Shown in pieces: positions 15,741 through 27,462 of a DNA stretch of 64,000 nucleotides. How positions within the stretch are numbered: position 1 is the first letter of the stretch; each line of letters opens with the position of its first letter. This DNA comes from Clostridia bacterium (GTDB lineage: Bacteria > Bacillota > Clostridia > Lachnospirales > Lachnospiraceae). Under the pieces are notes generated by a model, which saw nothing but the letters and a program-made list of their open reading frames with translations, searched no databases and had not been told where the DNA came from. Both the position numbers and the translations under genes were made by a program. The DNA lies in NCBI GenBank assembly GCA_910576205.1, contig CAJTHL010000008.1, positions 115,406 through 179,405 on the forward strand. The letters run 5' to 3'.

Positions 15741-18700
15741 ATGGAAAAAAACAGGATACGTCCTATCACGAGTGGCAAGAGCACGAGGATGAGCTATTCA
15801 AGACAAAAAGAAGTCCTGGAAATGCCTAATCTGATTGAGGTTCAGAAGGATTCCTATCAGTGGTTTCTGGATGAGGGCCTTAAGGAAGTGTTTGCGGACA
15901 TTTCTCCGATTGCGGATTACAGTGGACATCTGAGCCTTGAATTTGTGGACTTTACGCTCTGCACGGGAGAGGGCGATATTAAGTACACGATTGAAGAGTG
16001 CAAAGAAAGAGACGCTACTTATGCAGCTCCTTTAAAGGTAAAGGTTCGTCTTTACAATAAAGAAACAGACGAAATTAATGAACATGAGATATTCATGGGC
16101 GACCTGCCGCTTATGACAGAGACAGGTACCTTTGTAATCAACGGCGCAGAGCGTATCATCGTTAGTCAGCTTGTTCGTTCCCCGGGTATTTACTATGCCA
16201 TCAACCACGATAAGGTAGGTAAAAGACTTTTTTCGTCAACGGTAATTCCAAACCGCGGCGCATGGTTGGAGTATGAGACGGATTCCAACGATATTTTCTA
16301 TGTCCGCGTGGACAGAACCAGAAAGGTGCCCATTACCGTGCTGGTACGTGCCCTGGGATGGGGAACCAACGCGGAGATTGTAGATCTCTTCGGCGAGGAG
16401 CCTAAGATTATGGCCACCCTATCCAAGGATACGGCGGAAAATTACCAGGAGGGACTTCTGGAACTGTACAAGAAGATCCGTCCCGGCGAGCCTCTGGCTG
16501 TGGAGAGCGCGGAGAGCCTGATTACCAGCATGTTCTTTGATGCCAGAAGATATGATCTGGCAAAGGTAGGACGCTATAAATTTAATAAAAAGCTTCTCCT
16601 TCGGAACCGCATCAACCGTCAGACCCTGGCGGAGGACGTTGTGGATACCACTACGGGAGAGATTCTGGCCCAGGCAGGCGCCCAGGTGACTGTGGAGATG
16701 GCGGATAAGATCCAGAATGCTGCTGTTCCCTTTGTGACTATCCGCTGTGAGGAGCGGGATGTCCGTGTGATCTCCAATATGATGGTGGACATCGCCAGCT
16801 TTGTGGACGTGGATCCCAGGGAAGTGGGTATTACAGAATTAGTATATTACCCGGTACTGGAAAAAATACTGGAAGAAAATAGTGAGCTGGAGGATATAAA
16901 AGCAGCTATCCGCAGAAATATCCATGAGCTGATTCCAAAGCATATTACCAAGGAAGATATTATCGCTTCCATTAACTATAATATGCACCTGGAATACGGT
17001 ATGGGAAATGACGATGATATTGACCATCTGGGCAACCGCCGGATCCGTTCCGTAGGAGAGCTTTTACAGAATCAGTACCGCATCGGCCTTTCCCGTCTGG
17101 AGAGAGTGGTGCGGGAGCGTATGACTACCCAGGATCAGGAGGGCATTACTCCCCAGTCCTTAATCAACATCAAGCCTGTGACGGCTGCGGTGAAGGAATT
17201 CTTCGGTTCCTCCCAGCTGTCCCAGTTTATGGACCAGAATAACCCTCTGGGAGAGCTGACCCACAAGAGACGTCTCTCCGCCCTTGGCCCTGGCGGTCTG
17301 TCCAGAGACCGGGCCGGATTTGAGGTGCGTGACGTACACTACTCCCACTATGGAAGAATGTGTCCCATTGAGACCCCCGAGGGTCCCAACATTGGCCTTA
17401 TCAACTCTCTGGCATGCTATGCCAGAATTAACGAATACGGGTTTGTGGAGGCTCCCTACCGGAAAATCGACAAAACCGATCCTAAGAATCCCCGTGTAAC
17501 AGACGAGGTTGTCTATATGACGGCGGATGAAGAGGACAATTATCATGTAGCCCAGGCTAACGAGGCCCTGGATGAGGAAGGACATTTTGTCCGTAAAAAC
17601 GTATCCGGCCGTTACCGGGAGGAGACCCAGGAGTACGAGCGCTCCATGTTTGATTACATGGACGTGTCCCCCAAGATGGTGTTCTCCGTGGCGACTGCCC
17701 TTATTCCCTTCCTGGAGAATGACGATGCCAACCGGGCCCTTATGGGTTCCAACATGCAGCGTCAGGCCGTGCCCCTTCTGGTGACGGAGGCTCCTGTGGT
17801 GGGAACCGGTATGGAAGTCAAGGCAGCCGTGGACTCCGGCGTCTGTGTGCTGGCAAAGCACCCGGGCGTGGTGGAGCGCTCTGTCTCTAATGAAGTTGTC
17901 ATTAAGTGCGATGATGGAACCAGGGACGTATACCGACTTACAAAATTTTCCAGAAGTAACCAGAGCAACTGCTATAACCAGAAACCCATTGTGTATAAAG
18001 GTGACAAGGTGAAGGCCGGGCAGGTTATCGCGGACGGCCCTTCCACGTCCAACGGAGAGATTGCCCTTGGAAAGAACCCGCTGATCGGATTTATGACCTG
18101 GGAGGGCTATAACTACGAGGACGCGGTACTGTTAAGTGAACGTCTGGTGCAGGAGGATGTCTATACCTCCGTACACATTGAGGAATACGAGGCGGAGTCC
18201 CGGGATACCAAGCTGGGGCCCGAGGAGATCACACGGGATGTGCCCGGCGTGGGCGACGACGCGCTGAAAGACCTGGATGAGCGGGGAATTATCCGCATCG
18301 GCGCTGAGGTACGTGCAGGAGATATCCTGGTAGGCAAGGTAACCCCCAAGGGAGAGACGGAGCTTACGGCTGAGGAGCGCCTGCTGCGGGCAATCTTCGG
18401 CGAGAAGGCCAGAGAGGTGCGGGATACTTCCCTTAAGGTGCCTCACGGCGAATATGGTATCGTGGTGGACGCCAAGGTATTTACCAGGGATAACGGCGAC
18501 GAGCTGCCTCCGGGTGTAAATCAGTCGGTGCGTATTTATATTGCCCAGAAGAGAAAGATCTCCGTGGGCGACAAGATGGCAGGCCGCCATGGAAACAAGG
18601 GTGTGGTTTCCCGTGTGCTTCCCGTGGAGGATATGCCCTTCCTGCCAAACGGGCGGCCCCTGGATATCGTTTTGAATCCCCTGGGCGTGCCCTCCCGTAT

Positions 18701-19643
18701 GAATATCGGACAGGTATTGGAGATCCATCTGAGCCTGGCAGCCAAGGCCCTTGGTTTCCAGGTGGCGACGCCGGTATTTGACGGGGCGAACGAAGAGGAT
18801 ATCATGGATACCCTGGATCTGGCAAATGATTATGTAAACCTGGAGTGGGAGGAGTTCGAGGCAAAGCACAAGGAAGAGCTGCTTCCCGAGGTGATGGAAT
18901 ATCTCTATGAGAACCGGGCCCACAGGGAGGTCTGGAAGGGAGTGCCCATTTCCAGGGACGGAAAGGTGCGCTTAAGGGACGGACGGACGGGCGAATACTT
19001 TGACAGCCCCGTTACCATCGGTCATATGCACTACTTGAAGCTTCATCATCTGGTGGACGACAAGATTCACGCCCGTTCCACAGGCCCGTACTCTCTGGTT
19101 ACCCAGCAGCCCCTGGGCGGAAAGGCCCAGTTCGGCGGACAGCGTTTCGGAGAGATGGAGGTGTGGGCTCTGGAGGCTTACGGCGCGTCCTATACGCTCC
19201 AGGAGATTCTCACCATGAAATCGGATGATGTGGTGGGCCGTGTAAAGACCTACGAGGCCATTATCAAGGGAGACAATATTCCCAAGCCGGGTATTCCGGA
19301 GTCCTTCAAGGTGCTGCTGAAAGAGCTGCAGTCCTTAGGCCTGGATGTGCGTGTGCTCCGGGAGGACAATACGGAAGTGAAGATCATGGAAACCAGCGAC
19401 TACGGCGAGGTGGATCTGCGCTCCATTATAGAGGGCGACCGCAACTTCGGCGGCGATGAGGAATCCTTCGGCGCCCATGGCTACCACAAACAGGAGTTTG
19501 ACGGCGGAGAGCTGGTGGATATCAAGGAGGACGACGAATTCCCGGATGAGGACGGCGACTTCCCGGAGGATGACGATTTCCCGGAGGACGGGTTCCAGGA
19601 TGAGTACCTGGGCGATGATGGAATGTTGGATGACGAAGAATAG
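15741..19643 (+). CDS. rpoB: RNA polymerase beta subunit
   Basis: 1300 residues. Blocks seen in order: [16 protein letters not shown], the rifampicin region ([30 protein letters not shown], about 480-510), [15 protein letters not shown], the active-site wall [14 protein letters not shown] and the C-terminal [24 protein letters not shown] that joins beta'. The rifampicin cluster keeps D, H, R and S at the usual sites, so the enzyme should be drug sensitive. After the usual end there is an acidic tail of about 60 residues with repeated [16 protein letters not shown]. The ribosome site is AAGGGGTG. rpoC follows 15 bp later. Confidence 0.97.
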   Translation: MEKNRIRPITSGKSTRMSYSRQKEVLEMPNLIEVQKDSYQWFLDEGLKEVFADISPIADYSGHLSLEFVDFTLCTGEGDIKYTIEECKERDATYAAPLKVKVRLYNKETDEINEHEIFMGDLPLMTETGTFVINGAERIIVSQLVRSPGIYYAINHDKVGKRLFSSTVIPNRGAWLEYETDSNDIFYVRVDRTRKVPITVLVRALGWGTNAEIVDLFGEEPKIMATLSKDTAENYQEGLLELYKKIRPGEPLAVESAESLITSMFFDARRYDLAKVGRYKFNKKLLLRNRINRQTLAEDVVDTTTGEILAQAGAQVTVEMADKIQNAAVPFVTIRCEERDVRVISNMMVDIASFVDVDPREVGITELVYYPVLEKILEENSELEDIKAAIRRNIHELIPKHITKEDIIASINYNMHLEYGMGNDDDIDHLGNRRIRSVGELLQNQYRIGLSRLERVVRERMTTQDQEGITPQSLINIKPVTAAVKEFFGSSQLSQFMDQNNPLGELTHKRRLSALGPGGLSRDRAGFEVRDVHYSHYGRMCPIETPEGPNIGLINSLACYARINEYGFVEAPYRKIDKTDPKNPRVTDEVVYMTADEEDNYHVAQANEALDEEGHFVRKNVSGRYREETQEYERSMFDYMDVSPKMVFSVATALIPFLENDDANRALMGSNMQRQAVPLLVTEAPVVGTGMEVKAAVDSGVCVLAKHPGVVERSVSNEVVIKCDDGTRDVYRLTKFSRSNQSNCYNQKPIVYKGDKVKAGQVIADGPSTSNGEIALGKNPLIGFMTWEGYNYEDAVLLSERLVQEDVYTSVHIEEYEAESRDTKLGPEEITRDVPGVGDDALKDLDERGIIRIGAEVRAGDILVGKVTPKGETELTAEERLLRAIFGEKAREVRDTSLKVPHGEYGIVVDAKVFTRDNGDELPPGVNQSVRIYIAQKRKISVGDKMAGRHGNKGVVSRVLPVEDMPFLPNGRPLDIVLNPLGVPSRMNIGQVLEIHLSLAAKALGFQVATPVFDGANEEDIMDTLDLANDYVNLEWEEFEAKHKEELLPEVMEYLYENRAHREVWKGVPISRDGKVRLRDGRTGEYFDSPVTIGHMHYLKLHHLVDDKIHARSTGPYSLVTQQPLGGKAQFGGQRFGEMEVWALEAYGASYTLQEILTMKSDDVVGRVKTYEAIIKGDNIPKPGIPESFKVLLKELQSLGLDVRVLREDNTEVKIMETSDYGEVDLRSIIEGDRNFGGDEESFGAHGYHKQEFDGGELVDIKEDDEFPDEDGDFPEDDDFPEDGFQDEYLGDDGMLDDEE

Positions 19644-19658
19644 AAGGGAGTGCCAGAC

Positions 19659-22600
19659 ATGCCAGAGATAACAAATAATGAAGCGTATCAGCCGATGACC
19701 TTTGATGCTATCAAAATCGGTCTTGCTTCACCGGAAAAGATCCGGGAGTGGTCCAGAGGCGAGGTAAAAAAGCCGGAGACCATCAATTACCGTACTCTGA
19801 AACCGGAGAAAGATGGCTTGTACTGTGAGCGCATCTTCGGACCCAGCAAGGACTGGGAATGCCATTGTGGAAAGTATAAGAAAATCAGATACAAAGGCGT
19901 TGTCTGTGACCGCTGCGGCGTGGAAGTAACCAAATCCAATGTGCGCCGGGAGCGTATGGGGCATATTGAGCTGGCGGCTCCGGTTTCCCATATCTGGTAT
20001 TTTAAGGGAATTCCAAGCCGTATGGGACTGATTCTCGACCTGTCCCCCAGGACACTGGAAAAGGTACTGTATTTCGCGTCCTATATTGTGCTGGATCCCG
20101 GCGATACGGCTCTGCAATATAAGCAGATTCTGACGGAAAAGGAATACCAGGACGAGCGGGAAAGGTACGGGAACCGTTTCCGCGTGGGCATGGGGGCTGA
20201 GAGCATTAAAATCCTTTTGCAGGATATTGACCTGGAAAAGGAGTCTGCGGAGCTTAAGAGCATTCTCAAGGATGCCACCGGGCAGAAACGCGCAAGGATT
20301 ATTAAAAGACTGGAAGTGGTGGAGGCTTTCCGGGGGTCGGGAAACCGGCCGGAGTGGATGATTATGGATGCCATTCCCGTGATTCCGCCAGATCTGCGTC
20401 CTATGGTGCAGCTGGACGGCGGACGTTTCGCCACCTCCGACTTAAACGACTTATACAGAAGAATCATCAACCGTAACAACCGTCTGAAAAGGCTTCTGGA
20501 GCTGGGAGCGCCGGATATTATCGTAAGAAATGAGAAGCGTATGCTCCAGGAGGCGGTGGATGCCTTGATTGACAACGGAAGAAGGGGACGTCCCGTGACG
20601 GGGCCCGGAAACAGGGCGCTGAAATCCCTGTCCGATATGTTAAAGGGTAAATCCGGACGGTTCCGCCAGAATCTTCTTGGAAAGCGTGTGGACTATTCCG
20701 GCCGTTCCGTTATCGTGGTGGGGCCGGAGCTGAAGATTTACCAGTGCGGTCTGCCCAAGGAGATGGCTATCGAGCTGTTTAAGCCCTTTGTGATGAAGGA
20801 GCTGACCCAGAAGGGAACGGCCCACAATATCAAAAGCGCAAAGAAGATGGTAGAGCGTCAGGTGCAGCCCGAGGTATGGGATGTGCTGGAGGAGGTTATC
20901 AAGGAGCATCCTGTGATGCTGAACCGCGCTCCCACCCTGCACAGACTTGGCATTCAGGCCTTTGAGCCCATTCTGGTAGAGGGTAAGGCTATCAAGCTTC
21001 ATCCTCTGGTATGTACTGCCTTTAATGCGGACTTTGACGGCGACCAGATGGCTGTGCATCTTCCTCTGTCCGTGGAGGCCCAGGCGGAGTGCCGCTTTAT
21101 GCTGCTGTCTCCCAACAACCTTCTGAAGCCCTCGGACGGCGGCCCTGTGGCAGTGCCCTCCCAGGATATGGTGCTGGGAATTTATTATCTGACCCAGGAG
21201 CGCCCGGGCGTACTGGGAGAGGGAAAATATTTTAAGAATGTAAACGAGGCCATTCTGGCTTATGAAAACGGGTATATTACCCTTCAGACCCGCATTAAGG
21301 TAAAGGTGGCGAAAAAGCTGCCGGACGGAAATGTGATATCCGATATTCTTGAATCCACCATGGGACGGTTTATCTTTAATGAAATCCTGCCTCAGGATCT
21401 GGGATTTGTGGACAGAAGCATTCCCGGAAATGAGCTGAAGCTGGAAGTGGATTTCCATGTGGGCAAAAAGGGCTTAAAGCAGATTCTGGAGAAGGTCATC
21501 AACACCCACGGTTCAACCAAGACCGCGGAGGTGCTGGACGATATCAAGGCCATGGGATACAAGTATTCCACCAGGGCGGCCATGACCGTGTCCATTTCCG
21601 ATATGACTGTGCCGCCGGAGAAGCCGGAGCTGATTAAGAAGGCCCAGGATACGGTGGATCTCATTACCCGCAACTACAAGCGTGGTCTGATTACCGAGGA
21701 GGAGCGCTACAAGGAGGTTGTGGAGACCTGGAAGGATACGGACGCCGTGTTGACCAAGGCGCTGCTGGACGGTCTGGATAAGTACAACAACATCTATATG
21801 ATGGCGGATTCCGGCGCCCGTGGTTCCGACAAGCAGATCAAACAGCTTGCCGGTATGCGCGGATTGATGGCAGATACCACCGGCCATACCATCGAGCTTC
21901 CTATCAAGTCCAATTTCCGTGAGGGACTGGACGTACTGGAATATTTCATGTCCGCCCACGGCGCACGTAAGGGACTTTCGGATACGGCCCTGCGTACGGC
22001 GGATTCCGGATATCTGACCCGGAGAATGGTGGACGTGTCACAGGATCTGATTATCCGGGAGACGGACTGCTCCGAGGAAAAAGAGATTCCGGGCATGTAC
22101 GTGAAGGCGTTTATGGACGGCAAGGAGGAGATCGAGAGCCTGCAGGAAAGAATTACGGGCCGTTTCTCCTGCGAGACCATTTACGACAAAGAGGGCAATG
22201 TAATTGTAAAGGCAAATCATATGATTACTCCCAGGAGAGCTGCGGCCATTATCAGAAACGGTGTGACAGCCGACGGGAAGCCCTATGACAAGGTGAAAAT
22301 CCGTACTATCCTGACGTGTAAATCCCGCATCGGTATCTGCGCCAAGTGCTATGGCTCCAACATGGCTACCGGCGAGGCTGTCCAGGTGGGCGAATCCGTA
22401 GGTATCATCGCGGCGCAGTCTATCGGTGAGCCGGGAACCCAGCTTACCATGCGTACTTTCCATACGGGCGGCGTGGCCGGCGGCGATATCACCCAGGGTC
22501 TTCCCCGTGTGGAGGAGCTCTTCGAGGCAAGAAAGCCAAAGGGTCTTGCCATTATCACGGAGATCGCCGGCACGGTAACCATTCTGGATACCAAGAAGAA

Positions 22601-23426
22601 GCGGGAGATCCAGGTGACAAACGACAATGGGGAGTCCAAGACGTATCTGATTCCCTACGGTTCCCGTATGAAGGTTCAGGACGGACAGGTACTGGAAGCC
22701 GGAGACGAGCTGACAGAGGGTAGCGTGAATCCTCACGATATCCTGAAGATCAAGGGAATCCGGGCCGTACAGGACTACATGCTCCAGGAGGTGCAGAGGG
22801 TGTACCGTCTCCAGGGCGTGGAGATCAGCGACAAGCATATCGAGGTAATCGTGCGCCAGATGCTGAAAAAGGTCCGTGTGGAGAACAACGGGGACTCTGA
22901 TCTGCTTCCGGGCACTCTGGTGAATGTGCTGGATTTCGAGGACATTAACGCAGAGCTTACGGCGCAGGGCATGCAGCCCGCAGAGGGCAAGCAGGTCATG
23001 CTGGGAATCACAAAGGCATCTTTGGCCACAGACTCCTTCCTGTCCGCGGCGTCCTTCCAGGAGACCACCAAGGTTCTTACGGAGGCGGCCATTAAGGGCA
23101 AGGTAGATCCGCTGATCGGACTTAAGGAAAATGTGCTGATCGGAAAGCTGATTCCCGCCGGAACCGGTATGAAACGCTACCGTGACGTAAAGCTGGATAC
23201 AGATATGGAGGTAAGCGATAATCTGCAGGTCAGCGAGGAGTTTGAGCTGGAGGAAATGGACGGGGAGAACCTGGAGCTGGCTGAAGAGCTGGAGCTGACG
23301 GAAGATTTTGACGAGGTGGCTGACGCGTTGGAGGATATTGCAGAGGACGCCGTGGAAATGGCGGATGACGGAGAAGAAGATCTCCCGGATGCTGTGGAAG
23401 ACGACGCGGAAGATTCCGAAGAATAA
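19659..23426 (+). CDS. rpoC: RNA polymerase beta' subunit
   Basis: 1255 residues. The N-terminal zinc ribbon [20 protein letters not shown], the rudder region, the catalytic NADFDGDQM that holds the Mg ions, the bridge/trigger region and the second zinc site ([13 protein letters not shown]) are all intact. The C-terminal tail (about the last 65 residues) is strongly acidic, with [21 protein letters not shown] and DDAEDSEE, parallel to the tail of beta. I chose ATG at 19659 over an in-frame GTG at 19650, because AAGGGAG at 19644 is spaced 8 nt from the ATG and overlaps the GTG. Confidence 0.96.
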   Translation: MPEITNNEAYQPMTFDAIKIGLASPEKIREWSRGEVKKPETINYRTLKPEKDGLYCERIFGPSKDWECHCGKYKKIRYKGVVCDRCGVEVTKSNVRRERMGHIELAAPVSHIWYFKGIPSRMGLILDLSPRTLEKVLYFASYIVLDPGDTALQYKQILTEKEYQDERERYGNRFRVGMGAESIKILLQDIDLEKESAELKSILKDATGQKRARIIKRLEVVEAFRGSGNRPEWMIMDAIPVIPPDLRPMVQLDGGRFATSDLNDLYRRIINRNNRLKRLLELGAPDIIVRNEKRMLQEAVDALIDNGRRGRPVTGPGNRALKSLSDMLKGKSGRFRQNLLGKRVDYSGRSVIVVGPELKIYQCGLPKEMAIELFKPFVMKELTQKGTAHNIKSAKKMVERQVQPEVWDVLEEVIKEHPVMLNRAPTLHRLGIQAFEPILVEGKAIKLHPLVCTAFNADFDGDQMAVHLPLSVEAQAECRFMLLSPNNLLKPSDGGPVAVPSQDMVLGIYYLTQERPGVLGEGKYFKNVNEAILAYENGYITLQTRIKVKVAKKLPDGNVISDILESTMGRFIFNEILPQDLGFVDRSIPGNELKLEVDFHVGKKGLKQILEKVINTHGSTKTAEVLDDIKAMGYKYSTRAAMTVSISDMTVPPEKPELIKKAQDTVDLITRNYKRGLITEEERYKEVVETWKDTDAVLTKALLDGLDKYNNIYMMADSGARGSDKQIKQLAGMRGLMADTTGHTIELPIKSNFREGLDVLEYFMSAHGARKGLSDTALRTADSGYLTRRMVDVSQDLIIRETDCSEEKEIPGMYVKAFMDGKEEIESLQERITGRFSCETIYDKEGNVIVKANHMITPRRAAAIIRNGVTADGKPYDKVKIRTILTCKSRIGICAKCYGSNMATGEAVQVGESVGIIAAQSIGEPGTQLTMRTFHTGGVAGGDITQGLPRVEELFEARKPKGLAIITEIAGTVTILDTKKKREIQVTNDNGESKTYLIPYGSRMKVQDGQVLEAGDELTEGSVNPHDILKIKGIRAVQDYMLQEVQRVYRLQGVEISDKHIEVIVRQMLKKVRVENNGDSDLLPGTLVNVLDFEDINAELTAQGMQPAEGKQVMLGITKASLATDSFLSAASFQETTKVLTEAAIKGKVDPLIGLKENVLIGKLIPAGTGMKRYRDVKLDTDMEVSDNLQVSEEFELEEMDGENLELAEELELTEDFDEVADALEDIAEDAVEMADDGEEDLPDAVEDDAEDSEE

Positions 23427-23445
23427 ATATTGTAAATGATTACGG

Positions 23446-23482
23446 AAGAAAGCTGTTTCTTATGAGACGGCTTTCTTTTTTT
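23446..23482 (+). terminator. rpoBC terminator
   Basis: AGAAAGCTGTTTC pairs with GAGACGGCTTTCT with two G-U, followed by seven T, 20 bp after the rpoC stop. Confidence 0.88.
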
Positions 23483-23607
23483 GATTCGTTCTAATAATCC
23501 AGAAATCTTATTTCTTTTTGTTGCGTGGTCACAATGCGCAAAGACCGCCGGGTTGTTATAATCGAGCTGATAGAAATAATGCGAAGCTTAAATGAGGAGG
23601 ACGATCA

Positions 23608-24807
23608 ATGACAAATAAAGAACGGATTCTTGCAACACTGCGGGGGGAACCTGCGGATGTGCTTCCCTTTATCCCCAGGCTGGACAACTGGTTTTATGCG
23701 CATGAGGCCACAGGCACCCTTCCGGCCAGGTATTGCCACGCCACTTTGCGGGAATTTGCGGATGATCTGGGACTGGGGTTTCACTCCATTGTGCCCAATT
23801 TCAAGGGATGGAGACGGGGGGGATACCGGGATCTCCATGTGGGCCTTGGCATCTATGATCTGGAATTGTCCCCCTGGCGGGTGGAATTTCACAATGTGGG
23901 GATTACAGAGGAGCGAAACGGAAAAGGGGAGACCCATGTGGTGTATGACACTCCAAAGGGGAAGATCAGTACAACCACGGTGTATACGGAAAAAATGCTC
24001 CGGGACGGTATTACCCTGTATGTAATCAAGGAGCACGCGTTGAAGTCCGCCGAAGATTATGATGCTCTGGCCTATATCTTTGAGAACGCGGAGGTGATTC
24101 CCACATATGACGCCTATGCCCGGTATCGGGAGGAGTACATTGGGGAGCGGGGAGTGGCAGTGGCTCTTTCGGCCATGTGGGCGTCCGCGGGCCATTACCT
24201 TATCAAGGAGCTTATGGGGTTTGAGGACTTTTACCTGGAGCGCTATGACGACCCGGACAGTATGGACGCACTGATTGAGAGGCTGAACCCTTTCTGCCAC
24301 AAGCTTTTTGAGGCGGCAATACAAAGCCCGGCGGAGGTGGTTCTGTCCGGGGCCAACTACGACTTTACGTTTACCACCCCAGATGTGGTGGAGGAGCTGG
24401 TGGTTCCGGAGCTTAAAAGACAGAGCGCCATTGCCCATGGGATGGGGAAGTTTGTGGCCACCCATACGGACGGGGAAAACCAGATGCTTCTGGATAAATA
24501 CGTGGCCGCAGAAATTGATATTGCGGATTCCATCTGCCCTGCGCCTATGACAAAGGTTTCCCTAAAAGAGACCAGGAAGATTTTTGGTGAAAAGGTCACC
24601 ATCTGGGGGGGGATTCCTTCTATCGCCACCTTGAAGGAGAGTATGAATGATCATGATTTTTACAAACTGGTGGAGGATACCCTGGAGGCCATTGGAAAGG
24701 GAGACCATATGATCCTGTCTGTGGCGGATACTCTGCCTCCGGCTGCGGATTTTAACCGTCTGCTGTATCTTAAGAAAAAGGCGGAGGAATTTGGCCCGGT
24801 AAAGTAA
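23608..24807 (+). CDS. URO-D-fold protein (uroporphyrinogen decarboxylase/methyltransferase superfamily)
   Basis: 399 residues. MTNKERILATLRGEPADVLPFIPR is the opening typical of URO-D-superfamily TIM-barrel proteins, which include HemE and corrinoid-coenzyme methyltransferases. ILSVADTLPPAADFNRL at the end is the conserved C-terminal block. It is longer than HemE and lacks its substrate-binding N-terminal pattern, so haem synthesis is unlikely; many relatives demethylate or handle methoxylated compounds. No corrinoid protein lies nearby. An extended -10 (TGTTATAAT at 23554-23562) precedes it. The CdaR regulator, glycerate kinase and TRAP genes follow, so a linked catabolic role is inferred. 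Confidence 0.8.
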   Translation: MTNKERILATLRGEPADVLPFIPRLDNWFYAHEATGTLPARYCHATLREFADDLGLGFHSIVPNFKGWRRGGYRDLHVGLGIYDLELSPWRVEFHNVGITEERNGKGETHVVYDTPKGKISTTTVYTEKMLRDGITLYVIKEHALKSAEDYDALAYIFENAEVIPTYDAYARYREEYIGERGVAVALSAMWASAGHYLIKELMGFEDFYLERYDDPDSMDALIERLNPFCHKLFEAAIQSPAEVVLSGANYDFTFTTPDVVEELVVPELKRQSAIAHGMGKFVATHTDGENQMLLDKYVAAEIDIADSICPAPMTKVSLKETRKIFGEKVTIWGGIPSIATLKESMNDHDFYKLVEDTLEAIGKGDHMILSVADTLPPAADFNRLLYLKKKAEEFGPVK

Positions 24808-24929
24808 AAAAATGGGATAAACTGTTTGTTGCCGCTCATGAAAGCTGCGGGTTATACTGGAATCGTTGAAAACAGACGGCGTAAGAGCCAGAAGGCCCGG
24901 AGCTGGACTTTGTATACAGAGGTGAAAGA

Positions 24930-26063
24930 ATGATTGACGTGGCTTTGGCAGACAAGTTTGTGAAGAAAGCAGCAAATTATACCCAGTACAACATTAATGT
25001 AATGAATGAGAAGGGAATTATCATTGCAAGCTCGGACTCATCCAGAACCGGCAGTTTCCACGAGATTGCCTATGACATTATGAGTGCGGATAAGGAGATT
25101 GTGGAGGTGGTGGGAAGCGACCGCTTCCAGGGGGGACGTATCGGTATCAATATGGCCCTGCTCTACAGGAAGAAAAAGGTGGGAGTGGTGGGCGTCAGCG
25201 GAGAGCCGGAGGAGATCCGGGATACGGCGCTGCTGATTAAGATGGCTCTGGAAACCATGCTGGAATACGAGGTGCAGAACCGAAAGCATTACCAGCAGCA
25301 GAATCTGAAAACCCGTTTTATAGACGGCCTGCTGTACCAGGAGGAGGCGGACAGCGAGGGGGAACTGACAGCGGTATCGGAACAGCTTGGATACGATCCC
25401 CATCTTCTCCGGATTCCCGTTCTGATCTGCTTTGAGTCGCAGACGGACGCCTGGAAAATCCTGGATTTTATTAAAGAGCATGCTGTTTTAAGCCTCCAGG
25501 ATATTGCGGCAGTGACGAGAAACAATAACGTGATTATTTTTAAAAATTTCCGGGAGCAGAGAGAGATTCCCGGCCATTACCGGTATATTGTGAGTGAGGC
25601 TCTTGACAGGCTGGACGAATGTCTGGCCCGCCAGGGGGCGGCATGCAGATATTATATCGGAAGCTTCCAGGAGAAGTACTGTTTTTATAAGAAGGGCTTT
25701 CAGCACTGTGGGTGGCTGAAGGAGTATTGTAAGAGCCAGGAGGGGAAGGTCTGGTTTTTCTATGATTATGTGGGAGAGTATATGAGAAATATGGCCCCAA
25801 TCATAGAGCTGAACCGGATTTTTTCTTCCCTCTGCGGGCAGGTTGACCAGGAGACGAAGAACTCACTGATCGAGCTGGTGGAGACATTGTACCGGAACAA
25901 TTACAATCTGAACGAGAGCAGCAAGGAGCTCTACATCCATAAAAATACTTTGATTTTCCGGTACAACAAGATAAAAAACATGTTCCAGGTAAACCCTATG
26001 CAGAGCACGGCAGACAGGGAATTTTTAAACTGGCTGGTGTTTTACTTAAAGAAAAACAGATGA
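24930..26063 (+). CDS. CdaR-type sugar diacid regulator
   Basis: 377 residues. The N-terminal part (about 1-130: NVMNEKGIIIASSDSSRTGSFHEIA, then RIGINMALLYRKKKVGVVGVSGEPEEI) is the diacid-recognition domain of CdaR, which senses glucarate, galactarate or glycerate. The C-terminal about 65 residues form a PucR-type helix-turn-helix (ELVETLYRNNYNLNESSKELYIHKNTLIFRYNKI). In E. coli CdaR activates garPLRK, where garK encodes glycerate kinase; here a glycerate kinase gene follows 28 bp later on the same strand. It likely activates that gene and the TRAP transporter. Confidence 0.9.
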   Translation: MIDVALADKFVKKAANYTQYNINVMNEKGIIIASSDSSRTGSFHEIAYDIMSADKEIVEVVGSDRFQGGRIGINMALLYRKKKVGVVGVSGEPEEIRDTALLIKMALETMLEYEVQNRKHYQQQNLKTRFIDGLLYQEEADSEGELTAVSEQLGYDPHLLRIPVLICFESQTDAWKILDFIKEHAVLSLQDIAAVTRNNNVIIFKNFREQREIPGHYRYIVSEALDRLDECLARQGAACRYYIGSFQEKYCFYKKGFQHCGWLKEYCKSQEGKVWFFYDYVGEYMRNMAPIIELNRIFSSLCGQVDQETKNSLIELVETLYRNNYNLNESSKELYIHKNTLIFRYNKIKNMFQVNPMQSTADREFLNWLVFYLKKNR

Positions 26064-26091
26064 GGCACTAAATTAGAAAGGGGAGTGGAAT

Positions 26092-27336
26092 ATGAAGATC
26101 GTGTTTGCGCCGGATTCTTTTAAAAACACCTTGTCTGCGGCGGAGGTGGTGGAAATTCTTAAAAAAAAGGCGGCGGAAATATTTCCGGGCTGTGAGATGC
26201 AGGCGATTCCCCTGGCGGACGGGGATAAGGGAACCATTGACACGCTGACTTCCCTGCTTGGGGGAAGCCGCCACCTGACGAGGGCCAGGGATTACCTGGG
26301 AAGGGAGATACCGGTTTCCTACGGGGTGATTTACGGGAACGCCATGGTGATAGAGGCCACAGAGCTTTTGTGGGCCAGGGAGAGTATGGAAAGCTCCATC
26401 CAGCAGAAGATCCTGTTTTCCTCCTCCCGGGGGGTGGGGGAGCTGATGCTCCAGGGTCTGGATATGGGATTTCGCAGATTCTTCATCGGGGCAGGGGCCA
26501 GCGTGGTAAACGACGGCGGCATGGGATGCGCCCAGGCCCTGGGAGTACGTTTTTACAATGAGAGGGGACAGCTTCTGGAGGCTTCCGGCATCAATCTCCA
26601 GGAGGTTGTCTCCATAGACGACAGCGGCCTGGATGAGCGGCTTCTGGAGTCGGAGGTGATTGTTATGTGTTCCGTAAACAATGCCTTGACAGGGTACAAG
26701 GGAACAACCTATGTATACAGCGCGCAAAATGGCGCAGGGCCCGACGAGCTGCTGTGTCTGGAGAGGGGAATGCGCAATTATGCCGGGCTTCTGGAGAAGA
26801 AAAAGAAAATCTCCATCTGCCACGAGGCGGGAACCGGCGCCTGCGGGGGGCTTCCGGCATCCCTTAGGGCTTTCTGCCAGGCCAGGCTCACATCCGGCAT
26901 TTCCACGGTTCTGGATCTGATTCGCTTTGAGGAGCTGGTGGGGGATGCAAGCCTTGTAGTGGTGGGGGAAGGGATTATGGACCAGACGACCATTTACGGA
27001 AAAGCCATTACGGGAATCGGCATGCTGTGCAAGGCAAAGGGAATTCCCGTGGTAGCGCTGGCAGGGGGTATCGGAAAGGGGGCGGACCAGATTTACCATT
27101 ACGGCGTAAACTCCATGATGTCCATGGTGGATATGGTGATGGAGGAGGAATATGCCGTCGAGAACGCGGAGGAGCTGCTGGGGCAGGCCGCGGAGCGCAT
27201 GTTCCGCTTCCTGGTAAGCGGCATGCAGATGCAGGTAAAGGAAAACTGTCTGTCCAGATCCAGAACCCACCTGTATAGTGGGGAGGAGAGGGAGCACCGC
27301 CTTCACTGGGCCGTAGACCCGGATCTGGAGGGATAG
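26092..27336 (+). CDS. Glycerate 2-kinase (GarK/GlxK type)
   Basis: 414 residues. MKIVFAPDSFKNTLSAAEV, LADGDKGTIDTL and FIGAGASVVNDGGMGCAQALG are the class I glycerate kinase signatures; the ATP-dependent product is 2-phosphoglycerate. The GSATNDGG-like loop and C-terminal GEGIMDQTTIYGK are complete. The family is usually about 375-385 residues; the extra 30 at the C-terminus end in a charged tail (RSRTHLYSGEEREHRLHW). A strong GGGGAG ribosome site precedes the ATG. Placement between a CdaR regulator and a TRAP importer indicates a route for imported sugar acids or glycerate. Confidence 0.92.
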   Translation: MKIVFAPDSFKNTLSAAEVVEILKKKAAEIFPGCEMQAIPLADGDKGTIDTLTSLLGGSRHLTRARDYLGREIPVSYGVIYGNAMVIEATELLWARESMESSIQQKILFSSSRGVGELMLQGLDMGFRRFFIGAGASVVNDGGMGCAQALGVRFYNERGQLLEASGINLQEVVSIDDSGLDERLLESEVIVMCSVNNALTGYKGTTYVYSAQNGAGPDELLCLERGMRNYAGLLEKKKKISICHEAGTGACGGLPASLRAFCQARLTSGISTVLDLIRFEELVGDASLVVVGEGIMDQTTIYGKAITGIGMLCKAKGIPVVALAGGIGKGADQIYHYGVNSMMSMVDMVMEEEYAVENAEELLGQAAERMFRFLVSGMQMQVKENCLSRSRTHLYSGEEREHRLHWAVDPDLEG

Positions 27337-27390
27337 CATTTTGTATTGGGAAACTAAAAAGCGCGGTCAGATTTGGTATTCTTATATCTA

Positions 27391-27418
27391 TGTGGAAAAC
27401 AGGGGAGACTGCTATAAT
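27391..27418 (+). promoter_or_regulatory. Probable promoter of the TRAP operon
   Basis: TATAAT (27413-27418) is preceded by TGC, an extended -10. The -35, TGTGGA (27391-27396), is poor. It lies in the 126-bp gap before dctP. Confidence 0.5.
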
Positions 27419-27462
27419 TTTTTTATCATCACACAGCCATGGATAAGGAAAGGAGAAGGACT

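Noticed and set aside
23608..24807. HemE of haem synthesis
   Set aside because: Length and N-terminal pattern differ from HemE, and no other haem gene is near; kept as URO-D-fold protein.
26068..27339. Minus-strand open frame of 423 codons opposite glycerate kinase
   Set aside because: It mirrors the kinase gene almost end to end, has no ribosome site, and the sense frame has full family motifs.
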